Below are positions 22,301-34,260 of a DNA stretch of 64,000 nt, one piece after another (within the stretch, counting starts at the first letter, position 1; each line of letters begins with the position of its first letter). The stretch comes from Prosapia bicincta (Eukaryota; Arthropoda; Insecta; Hemiptera; Cercopidae). The notes under the pieces are model-generated. The model was not told the origin of the DNA and did not search any database. It was given only the letters and a program-made list of their open reading frames with translations. Position numbers and translations under genes: made by a program. The stretch is from assembly GCA_036971475.1 (NCBI GenBank), contig JBAIZL010000001.1:73922271-73986270 (forward strand), in the 5' to 3' direction.

Positions 22301-24330
22301 GTATTCCAACCCTAAGCTGTAAGCAGTTTTAGAAATCTTTCATTCGTAGAAAAGGAAAATACATCAATTAAAAAGTATTTTTAACCTTTAAAGTGTGTAC
22401 AAATTCTTTCAAGTTTATTCTTGCATGTTTTTTTTGTACTTTGTGTACTTAAATTATGGGAATTACTTTGAAGAATTGAAACATTCCATTTCTTGTCCTT
22501 TTTTTTTCTTTCATTACACGGTTGTACCTTATTTGACAACGCATACAAACTGCAAAGTGTGCGAGTTGATACTGACACGTTGTAACCTTCCGGTAATTTT
22601 TTAAATGATGTAGAGTACTTTATTTGTTTATTTGAACTTCATTTACTTTGATAAATAAATAAAGGCTTTCATTTTTCATACCTTGATAAGCATCACCGGG
22701 TCCATTGTTTTCGTTAACAATTGTGTCTAACAATTAGGCTTAGGCAGATTTATCTGTCTATACAAATTGTTCTAAAGAAAACGGATAACATTAAAATTCT
22801 CGTTTGTATTTACAAAAAGGATTTAATTTTGAAACAAAAAAATATTACACTTAAAATTATTATTTTACATGTTTAACATCATGAATTAAAAAATATAAAA
22901 AGTTCACGTTCTTTACAAACATTATGACATGTTAATACTAGGTTAATGTACACTAGCATCAAATATATTTACTGATTTATATACTAATCAATTTTAAAAA
23001 AAATAAATTTCAAACAAACCATTTACACGGTATGGCTTTTATTACATATTTAAATTTTGCAAATAATAAACTTAACGTAATAAAACCACTAATAAAACAT
23101 TTCTCCGTTAATAAATTTTGAAAATTAATGGTTTAATTTTTAACACAAAATTTGATGGAATAAAGCTAATGGTGATCCTCCGTAAAGCATAGCTATTGTA
23201 AAATAGACGAAAAGATTTTCTCACGTAACCTAGCTCATGGTTCGCAATCTCCCCTCTCTTCTATATTCAGTAAAGGTTTTTCATTGGTTCACGTATTTTT
23301 TGTACCATGGCATCAATTTTATTAGCGTTGTCGTATAACTTTTTTCAAATATTTCTGTTAAACATGGCCAATTTTACATTAACTTACAATTTTATATTAA
23401 CTAACAAATATTTATGCCACATGCTGAATCGTAACAAAAAATTATTTAACATGTTACAACCTTTTACCTCACGTATTGAAGTCTCAACTACTCCTACATA
23501 TATTTCTAATTATTTCATAAAAGTTACGTAACTTTTACATTCACTTTACGTTCACCAAGAATCTTGTTTGAGTCCAAGCGAGTCGGCTTTCGGAAGCTGT
23601 AATCATTACACTTACAAGTGTAGTGCTAGAAGATTCTTGCTGAGGCAAGATGTTGGAAATTCCATTGTTACGACATCCAACCCCTAAATGTTTTTTTCAC
23701 TCCATTTGTATGCTGTTACGTGTTTCTACTAGGCTAAATAATTTATAATTGTTATAATGTATTTGTACTTGCTCGTTGATTATATTATTTTTGTGGTTGT
23801 AAACTGAAAGTTTTCTCAGTTGGTTTTTTGTATTATTTTATTTTGTTTCGTAATTGTATGTTTTCTTTTGAGTAAAATATAATCCTAATAGTTGTGTGTC
23901 TAGATTAGAGTTTTATACGTTTTATTTTAATTTTGTAGTGTATTACGTTCGGTGAAACTTAATTAATAACTTTACAATAGTTTACGACTATTCGAACTTA
24001 ATTTATTTGTATAAAACTAATTAAAACAGAACGTTTAAAATCCATCAGAGACACTGTACCTCATCACCTTACAATAAAATTCAAGTTCGGATTGTCGTAA
24101 ACTAATTTAAAGTTATTATTTGTTGGCTTTTAAGAGCTATTTGAAAGTTTTTTTTCTTGTATTCTGTGCATTCTATTTCAAAACCCCACTACTAAGGGTG
24201 TGATATTATCACGATTAGCCTACTTTATTAAATATATTTCTTGCGTCTCATATGTCACAATTGTTGCTTTTTTAGGAATATGGTAAATTGTTTTATGTTT
24301 TATTTTAAGGGCTTAAAGACTCATAATTTT
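19341..24330. other. Long AT-rich non-coding stretch, nothing firmly recognised
   Basis: Only short chance ORFs. A more balanced stretch (20640-20960) contains g/c-rich words (gattaaagcgggcgtaaagg, gacggatcgatagcgg) and lacks visible repeats; it may be conserved non-coding DNA. No RNA gene was seen. Confidence 0.4.
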
Positions 24331-24333
24331 GTT

Positions 24334-24655
24334 TGTGCTTCACGTTTTGGTTGGAATAGTTTACTTGTGTTTTGTTTTCTAATTCATCTATGGTTTTTTA
24401 TCATCCCGTGTGTGCTGTTATTATTTGCATGGTTTTTCTAATAATTTATTGTTAAGAATATGTGTTTTTATATAGGCCTATATATATATATATATATATA
24501 TAAATTAGCTGTAAGCAATCATTGTATAAGCTGTTTGGTATATGGTGTAATTTTTTATTCCTATTTATTGTTTGAGAATTGTAATTTATTAGTAGGATGT
24601 GATAGTGGTTTGGTTTTGTGTCATTTGTCAAATTGATGTATATTTAATTAAAATT
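24334..24655 (+). repeat. Dispersed repeat A, copy 1 (contains short TA tract)
   Basis: About 320 bp matching 26125-26464 at high identity by eye. Shared words: cttcacgttttggttgg, ttttttatcatcccgtgt, aattagctgt(a/t)agcaatca, gctgtttggtatatggtgta and gtgatagtggtttggttttg. Both copies have a TA tract at the same internal site, of different length. Confidence 0.85.
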
Positions 24656-25977
24656 TACATTTTAAAATTTATAACCATTAGATATATGGTTGTCACTTTA
24701 GGATGATGCTCTTTTTTCAGACTGTAATTATATGAGTTTCTAAATGGTAATTGGGTTATATATGATATTTGTATAGTAATTCCTCGTTGTTCCGTTTTCG
24801 GGAAGCTTCCACTTGCTGAACAAATTTCACTACTGATTTATTTTTCTTAGAACCCTTTCCTCGTTTTCTATTTTCAAACTATTTACTAAAATTTTATAAC
24901 ATTAGATCTGTTTAATGTTTGTATGTTTGGTTTTCAAATATTTATTTTTGTATTTTAATGTGTTTGACGGTAATAAAATATTTCATTGCAATATAAAAAA
25001 GTGTTTAATCCGTTGGCTTTTTGTATTTCTCGGACAGTAATCGTCACCATTTAAAGATATTAACGTTTTGTTTTCTCTATCTAAAACTCCAAACGTTTAA
25101 CGTGTTTCCAGATAAATTAGGCGTGGATATGCCGTACATTCCTCTTCCTTCTAGGATGCTACTCTTTGTTTGGCTTTTCATTTATTTAATTTGTGATTTT
25201 TTAATATTGTTTCTATTAGGAGATTGTTTCAATTTTTATATTACTAACCCAAATAATAAAATTTTGCGGTTTAGTATTGACGTTTTTCTTAGTGCTCGTT
25301 TTATTAGTTTTGCTATTATTTTTATATCGTATATTTTCTAATTTTCTAAAAATATATTGATTTATGTGTTTACTTACTTAGTAGTTGCATGGACAATTTG
25401 TGTAATAAATCTTTGTGTATATTGCTATTTCATGTTACGGTGTGTCGCGGCCAGAATTTTAAGTGTTCAATGTGGATAGCTTTTTTTTCTAAACATTGAT
25501 AATATATTATTATTTCAACGTATTTTTTATGCTTTCAATGCTTATTTTCTCTTTTATTATTTACTATCAGTATAACTTGAGGTCATTACCACGTGGTGTA
25601 ACTTTAGACAAAAAGTGTTAAGAGATTGACAAAATACATTAAATTAATAAATAGTATTTTTTGCCATATAAGGCTAACTGGTCTAGGCCCCCAAAACTCG
25701 CCTAGCTCTCGTGTCAGCCATTCTTTAGCGTGCTGTCTCTACCTCATGCGGTTAGTATCCTTACCGTGCTTGAAGGAATTGGAATAGATGGTCCACGAAC
25801 GTGATAAAATAGTTCAATGGAAAATTAGGGTTGTAGCCTGGCCAAGCTCAAGATAGTATGTGAAGCGTTTAGAGCTTGTGTGGGCTATTCCTATTCCAAC
25901 AATTATCTAATGTCACATAAAGCTAAAAGGCGGTAAGTTGCATTACATAATCATTTAGTGTTCAGTAAGTTTCAGTG
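24656..25977. other. AT-rich non-coding stretch, nothing recognised
   Basis: A hydrophobic 106-codon frame (25021-25341) has no ATG at its start and no recognisable domain. I treat it as a chance frame. Confidence 0.5.
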
Positions 25978-26121
25978 CTGCTATTATCAAAAATATTATA
26001 AGTGCAATTAGATTAATCTAGTAGTAAAGTGCACCTTTGGGTAACGTATTTCCGCTCTTAACTCGATTTCTTAAAATATGAGTTCTGTCGTACACCGGCT
26101 TTAACCTCTTTAATTGTTTTT
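25978..26121 (+). repeat. Direct repeat B, left copy
   Basis: About 140 bp repeated at 26465-26600: tcaaaaatatta(t/a)aagtgcaatt, aatctagtagtaaa, atttccgctcttaact and ttaaaatatgagttctg. The two B copies flank repeat A copy 2. Confidence 0.85.
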
Positions 26122-26260
26122 GCTTCACGTTTTGGTTGGTGTAGTTTACTTGTGTTTTTTTTTCTAATTTATCTATGGCTTTTTATCATCCCGTGTATGC
26201 TGTTATTATTTTAATGGTGTTTCTAATAGTTTATTGTTAAGAATATGTGTTTTATATAGG

Positions 26261-26316
<56 letters not shown>

Positions 26317-26464
26317 TAGCTGTTAGCAATCAATAAGCTGTTTGGTATATGGTGTAATTTGTTTATTCCTATTTATTGTTTGAGATATGTTATTCATTAT
26401 GAAGTAGGTTGTGATAGTGGTTTGGTTTTGTGTCATTTGTCAAATTGATGTATATTTAGTTAGT
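26122..26464 (+). repeat. Dispersed repeat A, copy 2 with (TA)n
   Basis: Second copy of the 24334-24655 sequence with an expanded TA tract at 26262-26311 (about 25 units). It sits exactly between two copies of direct repeat B. Confidence 0.85.
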
Positions 26465-26600
26465 CTATCAAAAATATTAAAAGTGCAATTAGATCAATCT
26501 AGTAGTAAAATACACATTTGGTTAACATATTTCCGCTCTTAACTAGATTTCTTAAAATATGAGTTCTGACGTACACCGACTTTAGCCTCTTTGATTGTTT
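26465..26600 (+). repeat. Direct repeat B, right copy
   Basis: Matches 25978-26121 with a handful of substitutions. Confidence 0.85.
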
Positions 26601-26914
26601 ATAATTAAAAAATGAAACGGACGTCTTGGGTATAGTAATAAGCAATCAGGGTTGTGGCGAAATGCACAGGTAAATATTCGTTTAATTTATTGTAATATTT
26701 CGGTCAAAGTTTCAAGCAATCACCTAATACGTACTCTCACACTAAAAAACAACATCGAACACACTTTGATAATGATAATAATAATATAACACTTTAATGT
26801 TCAGAATGGACGACAAGGAGACAGTGAATGGGTGAACTGTTGAAGGAAATGATTGAACGTCAGAAGATAAAAATAGGGGGTGGTTTATGAGTATGTCTTG
26901 TCCATGCTTCTGCT

Positions 26915-27075
26915 GGCAATCATTGTTATTCCGGACGATTGGTTGCCTCTCAGTAAAAGCAGTCAGGAAGTGCTTTAAGGAAATGAAGTCGAATCGATAT
27001 CCATGAATTATTTAGTTTGAGTTTACGTCCAGTATTCTTGACCGCTACACCACTGTCTGTCCATCACCTACCCCT
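26915..27075 (+). repeat. Interspersed repeat C, copy 1
   Basis: Shares cattgttattccggacgatt ggttgcc, ctcagtaaaagcag, ttaaggaaatgaagtc and tcatgaattattta (one base varies), then ttgaccgctac and actgtctg, with 34095-34260. About 160 bp. Non-coding, possibly a short non-autonomous element. Confidence 0.85.
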
Positions 27076-27754
27076 GGTGTCAGCGGGCAATGATCCGTAC
27101 GTGCTTCGTTCTATGTGGAAGTCTTCTCCCCAAAGTACCATAACAAGCTCATGTACGAGTAATGTTTTGTATGAATTAAACAAAACATGTTTAGTACAAA
27201 TGTGATGCTACGTTTTTCTAGTTTTATTGTGATAATACTTTTCAACAAACAAATTCACTGGTCAACAAACAAAATTAGTTTATTTGATGTCAAGTAGCAT
27301 GAAACCAAGTAAATTGTAGCAATTAATAAGGGAGCTACGTGACATTCAACTCTGATGTACCTCGATCAGATGCTGCATCCCCTTGTATCAGACAGTAAAT
27401 AAAGACGGGAATTTAAATTCTGGTGGCGGTAAGGTTTCATTGCTCTTCCCCAATATTTTTTATATTACCGTGCCTCTAAATCCAAACTCCTTTCGAGCTC
27501 GTTTGTTTCCCAAAATCTCTAAATGCTGCTCATTACCCCAAATGTAGCTTCACAATTACTGCAGAAGCTTTGGTTTGTTGCACTAACTAACAAATTAATT
27601 AATTTACTAAATCGTATTCGAATAATTTTGTTTTATCAAAACAAAATGCACCTTAAAAATATAGAGTGAGCTTAATCTTTGTGTAAACCATAAGTGTAAA
27701 GGTTCTGCCACTTGAAAATGTCAATGGTGGCGCCGTAGCCTGTATTTTGCCACT
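27076..27754. other. Non-coding, nothing recognised
   Basis: No gene-like frame or clear repeat. Confidence 0.5.
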
Positions 27755-28440
27755 GTGGTATCAACCGGTTTATAGTCTCCCCAAGACTAACAGGGATAGA
27801 TGTCAATCCCGATACTCCCAACTAAGTAACAGCCGGCTTAGAGCTTATTGACTTAAGACCTACAGTTATCGAATAAACTTAGTCACTTCTATCCTGGTTG
27901 TACCCATTTTAAAACTTCCCTATAACACAAAGAGATCGATTCCAATTTATCGTTCCCTAACTTAACCTGGTTCCAGTCGGTTTAAGCAACCTTCAAGGTT
28001 TTGGGATTGATTCCTATTCAAGTATTACTAATCTTGTTTCAGCCGGTTTAATAAATGTCCAAGACCCAACTCTATCGATTCCAATTCATCTTTCCCTAAG
28101 TTAACCTGGTTCCAGTCGGTTTAAAGAAGCTCCAAGACATCTAGGGATTGATTACAATTTCGCGATTTCTAACCTGGTTGCAGCCGGTTTAAAGAATCTC
28201 CAGGCCTTTATAGGATCGATGTAAATTATTCGTTTCTCTACCTAATCTAACTCAAGTTGGTTCCCACCGGTTTAATAAATCTTCAAGATGTCCTAATATC
28301 GATTTCAATTTAGTTATTCCTAATCTGCTTATAACTGGCTTAACGCATATATAAGACTACCAGGGATCGATTTCAGTTCAGCTATTCATAACCTAAATTT
28401 ACCTAAACTAACCTGGTTCCAGGAGGTTTAAAATATCTCC
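27755..28440. repeat. Old degenerate tandem block, period roughly 85-115 bp
   Basis: About seven or eight diverged copies of a unit built on aacctggttccagtcggttt, then taaa, ctcCAAGA, a gatcgatt(t/c)caatt core and a pyrimidine spacer. Recognisable at 27965, 28035, 28100, 28175, 28255 and 28410. The high divergence suggests great age. Confidence 0.7.
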
Positions 28441-29499
28441 AATATTTTCAAGAATCCTATTGTGGTTATCCTGATTACTTTCTACTCCTCCCGTTTGGAT
28501 ATTCTTTCCACTTCCACCTACCTCACCTTTCCTTTTTATCTTGCATTTCTTATTGTGTAACCTGCTTATGATACCGAGAGAAATCTCTGGGGTTTTTAAG
28601 TTTATCTAAAAAAATAATGTTTAATACACAACCTAATATATGAGTCCCTTATCTAGGAATGAAGTAGGCCTAATGTATATATGAGATATATGAATGTGAG
28701 TATATACATACATTTTATGAATGCATTACTTTTATTCCCTACTTCATACACTACCCCCCCCCCCACCCGCTTTAAGGACTGAGTTTTATTCGGTATTGCC
28801 TTCATATCTATATATTTAGCTCTCTTAATTTTTATTTCACGCCTTCGAAAATAGTTCTTAATATATTCTCCTTATCCATTATTTTTCTTTCCTGTTCCTT
28901 CCCTAGGCTTCTCCACTTCGTCCTTATCGGATCGTTGTTTCGTTCTCATTAAGCCATGAGGAATGTGACTTATAATAGCAATCTATTTTGCTTGCCTCAA
29001 TTTACATTAGGCCTTCAGCGTCAAACCCTTCTAGCAGGGTCCTTGACTATCATTTTCCAGAATATTCTCATAATATATAAAGAAGAGATACACCGAGCCT
29101 GATTTAAACTGAAAAAATCTCAACGGTGACGGTTAGATTATTTTTTTAAACAAATAAGGAAATAATAAATTTAAAATCAGTTTCGTTGGTTTCAATTACT
29201 GCGCGACCCCTAGAGAATCCGATACCAGCAGACACGATAAAGGTAGTAATAAAAAGCATTTTATCTCTGTTTCTACTGATTGAGGAATAATTACACCCTT
29301 GTATCAAAAAAATGTAATCCATTTCAGTTTAAATATATTAAAATCTGTAAACTACAAATGTGACTTTCGTAACAAGAGTATTTTCCTATATTAATGTTTA
29401 AATAGCTCCTAAAAATTTACAAAAACTATTATTTAAATAATATTGAATAAATAATATTCAAATAATAATATTTCTTTTTATAAGACTACCATGTTATAG
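28441..29499. other. Non-coding, nothing recognised
   Basis: AT-rich with a short C run at 28755-28764. No supported gene. Confidence 0.5.
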
Positions 29500-30792
29500 A
29501 TGAGACAGGGTGGAGTTGTCTTAGGCCTCACAGTTTCATAGAAGGAAATGTGGTTAGAAATTTTTTACATAATCCTCTCAGTCTCATAGAATACAAAATG
29601 GTTAGCCAGGTTTTACATAGGACTCACAGTTTCATAGAAGACATTGTGGATTACATAGGTCAGGTATTGCATAGGCCTTACAGTTTTATAGAAGACAATG
29701 TGGTTAGCCAGGTTTTACATAGGACTCACAGTTTTATAGGAAGCAATGTGGTTAGCCAGGTTTAACGTAGGCCTAACAGTTTCATAGAAGGCAATGGGGT
29801 TAGCAATTTTTTACATAATACTCTCAGTTTCATAGAATACAAAATGATTAGCCAGGTTCTACATAGGAATCACAGTTTCATAGAAGACAATGTGGTTAGC
29901 CAGGTTATACATAGGCCTCACATTTTCATAGAAGGAAATGTGGTTAGCAATTTTTTACATAATACTCTCAGTTTCATAGAATACAAAATGATTAGCCAGG
30001 TTTTACATAGGACTCACAGTTTCATAGAAGACATTGTGGATAGCCAGGTATTACATAGGCCTTACAGTTTTATAGAAGATAATGTGGTTAGCCAGGGTTT
30101 ACTTAGTCCTCACAGTTTTATAGGAAGCAATGTGGTTAGTCAGGTTTTACATAGGCCTAACAGTTTCATAGAAGGAAATGTGGTTAGAAATTGTTTACAT
30201 AATACTCTCAGTTTCATAAAATACAAAATAGTTAGCCAGGTTTTACATAGGACTTACAGTTTCATAGAAGACAATGTGGTTAGCTAGGTTTTACATAGGC
30301 CTCACAGTTTCATTGAAGGCAATGTGGTTAGCCAGGTTTTACTTAGGCCTCACAGTTTTATAGGAAGCAATGTGGTTAGCCAGGTTTTACATAGGCCTAC
30401 CAGTTTCATAGAAGGCAATGTGGTTAGCAAGGTTTTACATAGGCCTAACAGTTTCATAGAAGGCAATGTGGTTATCCAGGTTTTACATAGGCTAACAGTT
30501 TCATAGCAGGCAATGTGGTTAGTCAGGTTTTTACATAGACCTCACAGTTTCATAGAAAGCAAATTGGTTAGCCAGGTTTTACATAGGCCTAACAGTTTCA
30601 TAGAAGGCAATGTGGTTATCCAGGTTTTACATAGGCTAACAGTTTCATAGCAGGCAATGTGGTTAGTCAGGTTTTTACATAGACCTCACAGTTTCATAGA
30701 AAGCAAATTGGTTAGCCAGGTTTTACATAGGCCTAACAGTTGCATAGAAGGCAATGTGGTTAGCCAGGTTTTACATAGGCCTCAAAGTTTCT
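29500..30792 (+). repeat. 48-bp minisatellite, about 27 copies, open-frame phased
   Basis: Unit: gtggttagccaggttttaca then taggcctcacagtttcatag and aaggcaat. At 48 bp it is exactly 16 codons, and long stretches stay open in one frame, giving a repeated VVSQVLHRPHSFIEDN-type peptide (open at 29550-29765, 29844-30287, 30324-30506). A three-unit, 143-bp higher-order repeat occurs at 30471-30613 and again from 30614. No signal for expression is visible. I list it as a repeat, not a gene. Confidence 0.93.
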
Positions 30793-32261
30793 GCTCTCGC
30801 TGGAAACCAAAACATTTGTGTGACTCTGGCCTATTGGCTTACATCGATCATGCACAGAAATATCTGTATGCTAGATAGTTATCTCCTGACAACAGAACTA
30901 GAGATTGGGTCTATTGATCAGGTAGCTATAAAACTTGAGCAACATATGTCATCACCCAAGTCCCGATATTTTACCCCCTATCATCCTCGTCTTTTATTTT
31001 CCTTAGTTACTGCAAATTTTTTTACCCATATATATGACTTTCCACACCTTAACGAAGATTTAAACTAAGTGTTTAACAAAGAATTTATCCTTAGTAAGAT
31101 TTTATTAATTTACTTCAATTAAAATTCAGAAAAGCTCATAATCAATTTAATAACACCATTTAATATTTCTGAAACTTATTTAATAATACCTTTCTAATAC
31201 GAGTAACCGCAAGTTACTAAAAACGTGGAAACAGTAAACTAGGTTACGTCTAGCATCAAAATCTCCAACGAGATTTTGAATTGCGTCACGAGATAGTACT
31301 GAATAAAAGATCAGGGTAGCGGTGGTTTTAATTTGCTCGTGATTAAATATTCTGGGCAGAAACATGGACAGTGTTTTATTCACTTAGACCTGGCCAAGTG
31401 ATTAAGTAGCTTATGGTAATGTAAGCCTAGTGGGACGTGATATTAGAGCTTGCGTCTAAAGTTTAGTGCATTGAGGGTGTGCTCGAGTAATGCAGATTGG
31501 TTGCGGTTTGAAGGTCCGCTTCAGGAATTCGTACAGTGGAGGAGCAATCAAGCATAACTTTGAAGTTGTGCAATTTGTTGTAGTCTATTTAGAATAAAAC
31601 TTTGTGATTCATATATTATACTTCATTGTAAGTTGGAGCATAGAAATATTTGTGAGGGTTATACAGTGTTATAACTACTTCAGTATTCTCTTGGCAGAAC
31701 AGGAACCTCTCGTCGCTACTTATCGTTACATAAGACATTTAGTATCCTCATATATGTTCACTAATTCAATGTAGTTAAGTTTCGCATGTGGTCAAGATCC
31801 CTTTCCTTTGAGTAATTTTTAACCTCTGATCTTCCTTTTGTCCGCAAAGAACTACTTCCTTAGAATGTTAAACACGTTTCTTTCAATTTATTAGTAATAT
31901 TTATTTACCATCATCGTTTAAGGGTTGTGCATTGTTATAAATGTTAGCTCAAAGTATATGTTTTCTGTGAAACTCGTTACTCTTCAGCTAGGTATCCCAT
32001 TGTTTGTATTACAATGTGACGCTGAGAAATATATTTTATTTTATAGGTTTTAAATAAATCCTCCTTTTTATATTTATTAGTTCATTATATTTTTATTGTT
32101 TGTAAATTTTCAATCTCTATTTTTTGAAGTTTTCCAATTGTATATTATATTTTTTGTAAAATAGTTTAAATATTGTCTCTCAACATGTATAAATTTTATG
32201 ACTTACTCTAAGTGCTTTTTTGCTTTTAAATGTTTATACAATATGTTAAATATTGTTTTAT
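30793..32261. other. Non-coding, nothing recognised
   Basis: Array exit sequence, then AT-rich DNA. Short ORFs only. Confidence 0.5.
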
Positions 32262-32290
32262 ACATACATACACACACACACACACACTCA

Positions 32291-32382
<92 letters not shown>
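32262..32382. repeat. (CA)n followed by (TA)n microsatellite
   Basis: (CA)n with two tcact interruptions to 32352, then about 15 TA units. A second short TA run lies at 32419-32432. Confidence 0.97.
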
Positions 32383-32383
<1 letters not shown>

Positions 32384-32432
32384 CACTTTCTCGCATAAAG
32401 TGTTGCATAACTACAAATATATATATATATAT

Positions 32433-33090
32433 AGTAATAAAGTATTAAGTCATCCAACTATCATAGTTCTGAAACCGATGGTGTTTGATAGTAGTGAGTG
32501 ATTAGCTGCTGAGTTACAGTGTTGCCTAGATATGTCTTCCTTTAATTCGCTCGAACGTTTTGTAGTTCACTAAGCTTGTTACGTTTGTTATTCTGAGAAT
32601 GCTTACATAACGATTTGAATCAATCATCCATATATATAATTTCGTAATGAGAATTTTGAGAGAAAATTTATGGAAGCTTGGAAGATCGTACAGAGCTAGG
32701 AGATGGCTCAAATTAAAGGTATTGACACGAAGGAACGGGGGAAAATATAGGTTGTTTCTCAATTTACAACGATTATAGGGTTTTGAGTAACTTAACATAC
32801 CCAAAATCTCTATAAGAAATGTTTTGCAATGAAAAACAGCTGAGTATGATTTTCAAATATTTCAGCTGAATACAGCTGAGAAATAGCTGTAAAAATATTA
32901 TATTAAAAGCAGCTGAGTACAAATATTTTACCACAAAAGGTTAATTAGAAATATTTACTTGGGATCAGGTTTAGTTAATGGAGTACGTCTTATCGTACTA
33001 GATATGTTTAACAAGTCTATAGGATTAGAAAAAATCACTGGTTCTGGAAAAGAAATCATATTTTTACCAAGAAATAAATCATGATCAACA
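32433..33090. other. Non-coding, nothing recognised
   Basis: No gene-like frame. Repeated agctga(g/a)ta words at 32838-32930 may be a short degenerate tandem repeat. Confidence 0.4.
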
Positions 33091-33478
33091 GAGGTATTTA
33101 TTTCCCGTGTCCACGTGTTCGATATAAGCGAAAATAATTATACCGCATGACGCAGTAAGTTATCAGGGGTGCGGAAAAATCTATTACAACCCTCGTTCAC
33201 GGCAGAAAAATTAACAGTTTTTGAAAATTGTAACTCCACTCATATGTGGTATTAATAGTGCTGGTAAAAATGTAAATTTCGCCGTTGATACGTGTACGTA
33301 GTACTTCATACTACTCTACAATGAATTTTTTTACCCAACTTTAATACGACAAATTGGTATTTATTTCCCTGAGCAACAGTTTTTGTTATGTTTTTCGTAC
33401 CTCTAATGTCTTTCTGTCTCATGCGGTATCATGTTTTTCGCTAAAATCGCACACGTGAGTACGGGAAATAAATACCTC
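33091..33478. mobile_element. MITE-like element with about 58-bp terminal inverted repeats
   Basis: The left end 33091-33148 and the reverse complement of the right end 33421-33478 match at about 49 of 58 positions. Both begin gaggtatttatttcccgt and share acgtgt, cgat, agcgaaaa and ataccgcat. Length is 388 bp with no coding capacity. Flanks carry aaca on both sides (33087-33090 and 33479-33482), a possible short target duplication. Related partial copies are at 10285-10495 and 11030-11070. The superfamily is not assigned. Confidence 0.8.
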
Positions 33479-33494
33479 AACAGATACTAACATA

Positions 33495-33850
33495 TCGTTT
33501 GAAATGAAACGGAACCAATTTCCTTTAAGATTTTCATTAACTATAAATAAGGCTCAGGGTCAAAGATTCTTAAGAGCAGGACTTCAATCGAACAAACTTG
33601 GTTTTACACATGGTCAAATTTATGTTGCACTAAGTCAAGTAAAATCTCAAGATGGATCAAAGATACATATTGAAAATAGAATTGGTAAAAAAAAATTAAA
33701 TTGGAAACGTATTCACAAAAAATATAGTTTATACGTAAATTTTGTTATGAAAAACATGAATTATATTAAATTTTATTTGTATATACAAAAATTATTACGA
33801 TACAAGAGTTTAAAATTTGTTTGAATATGAATAGGGGCGTTTGCCCCTAG
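33495..33850 (+). mobile_element. Helitron 3' fragment: end of Rep/PIF1 helicase and candidate 3' terminus
   Basis: A 106-codon frame (33504-33824) carries the last helicase motifs of Helitron transposases: FPLRFSLTINKAQGQ near residues 6-20 and FTHGQIYVALSQV after it. In Helitrons this PIF1-like helicase lies at the C-terminus of a rolling-circle Rep-helicase protein. Eight bases after the stop is a hairpin aggggcgtttgcccct (33833-33848). It overlaps CTAG at 33847-33850 followed by T, which resembles the hairpin plus CTRR and host T of a Helitron 3' end, though the spacing is tighter than usual. All upstream Rep and helicase sequence is missing; the fragment begins just after the MITE-like element. 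Confidence 0.75.
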
Positions 33851-34094
33851 TTCTACATAAATGTCTTATTTCTGCACTGATGCTTATTTAATGAGAGAAA
33901 ATGTAATATAATGGTAAGAAAAATTGCTAGAACATTAAATAACATAAGGAATTTAACGACCGTGTACGTGTGAGCGAGCGTACATGAAAATAATCACCAC
34001 TTTAGCTGTAATAAAATTGAATTTACCAAGAAAACTCTTGTTTTATTTCCAGCAGCATTTATCCGGTAATCTTCCCTGGAAGTGTCTCATTACG

Positions 34095-34260
34095 GTCATT
34101 GTTATTCCGGACGATTGGTTGCCCCTCAGTAAAAGCAGACAAGGAGACCTTTAAGGAAATGAAGTCAAATCGATATTCATGAATTATTTACATTACTTGA
34201 GTATACGTCAATCCCTCTTGACCGCTACAACTGTCTGCCCATCATCTTACCTACCCCTGA
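34095..34260 (+). repeat. Interspersed repeat C, copy 2
   Basis: Second copy of the sequence at 26915-27075, with small indels. Confidence 0.85.

Noticed and set aside
25021..25341. Hydrophobic 106-codon ORF as a membrane protein
   Set aside because: No ATG at the start, T-rich DNA that naturally gives Phe/Leu/Ile, and no recognisable family.
32203..32501. Open frames of THTH/YIYI/CVCV peptides
   Set aside because: They are translations of CA and TA microsatellites. The same holds for frames at 8124-8185, 9986-10037, 11561-11659 and 38571-38713.
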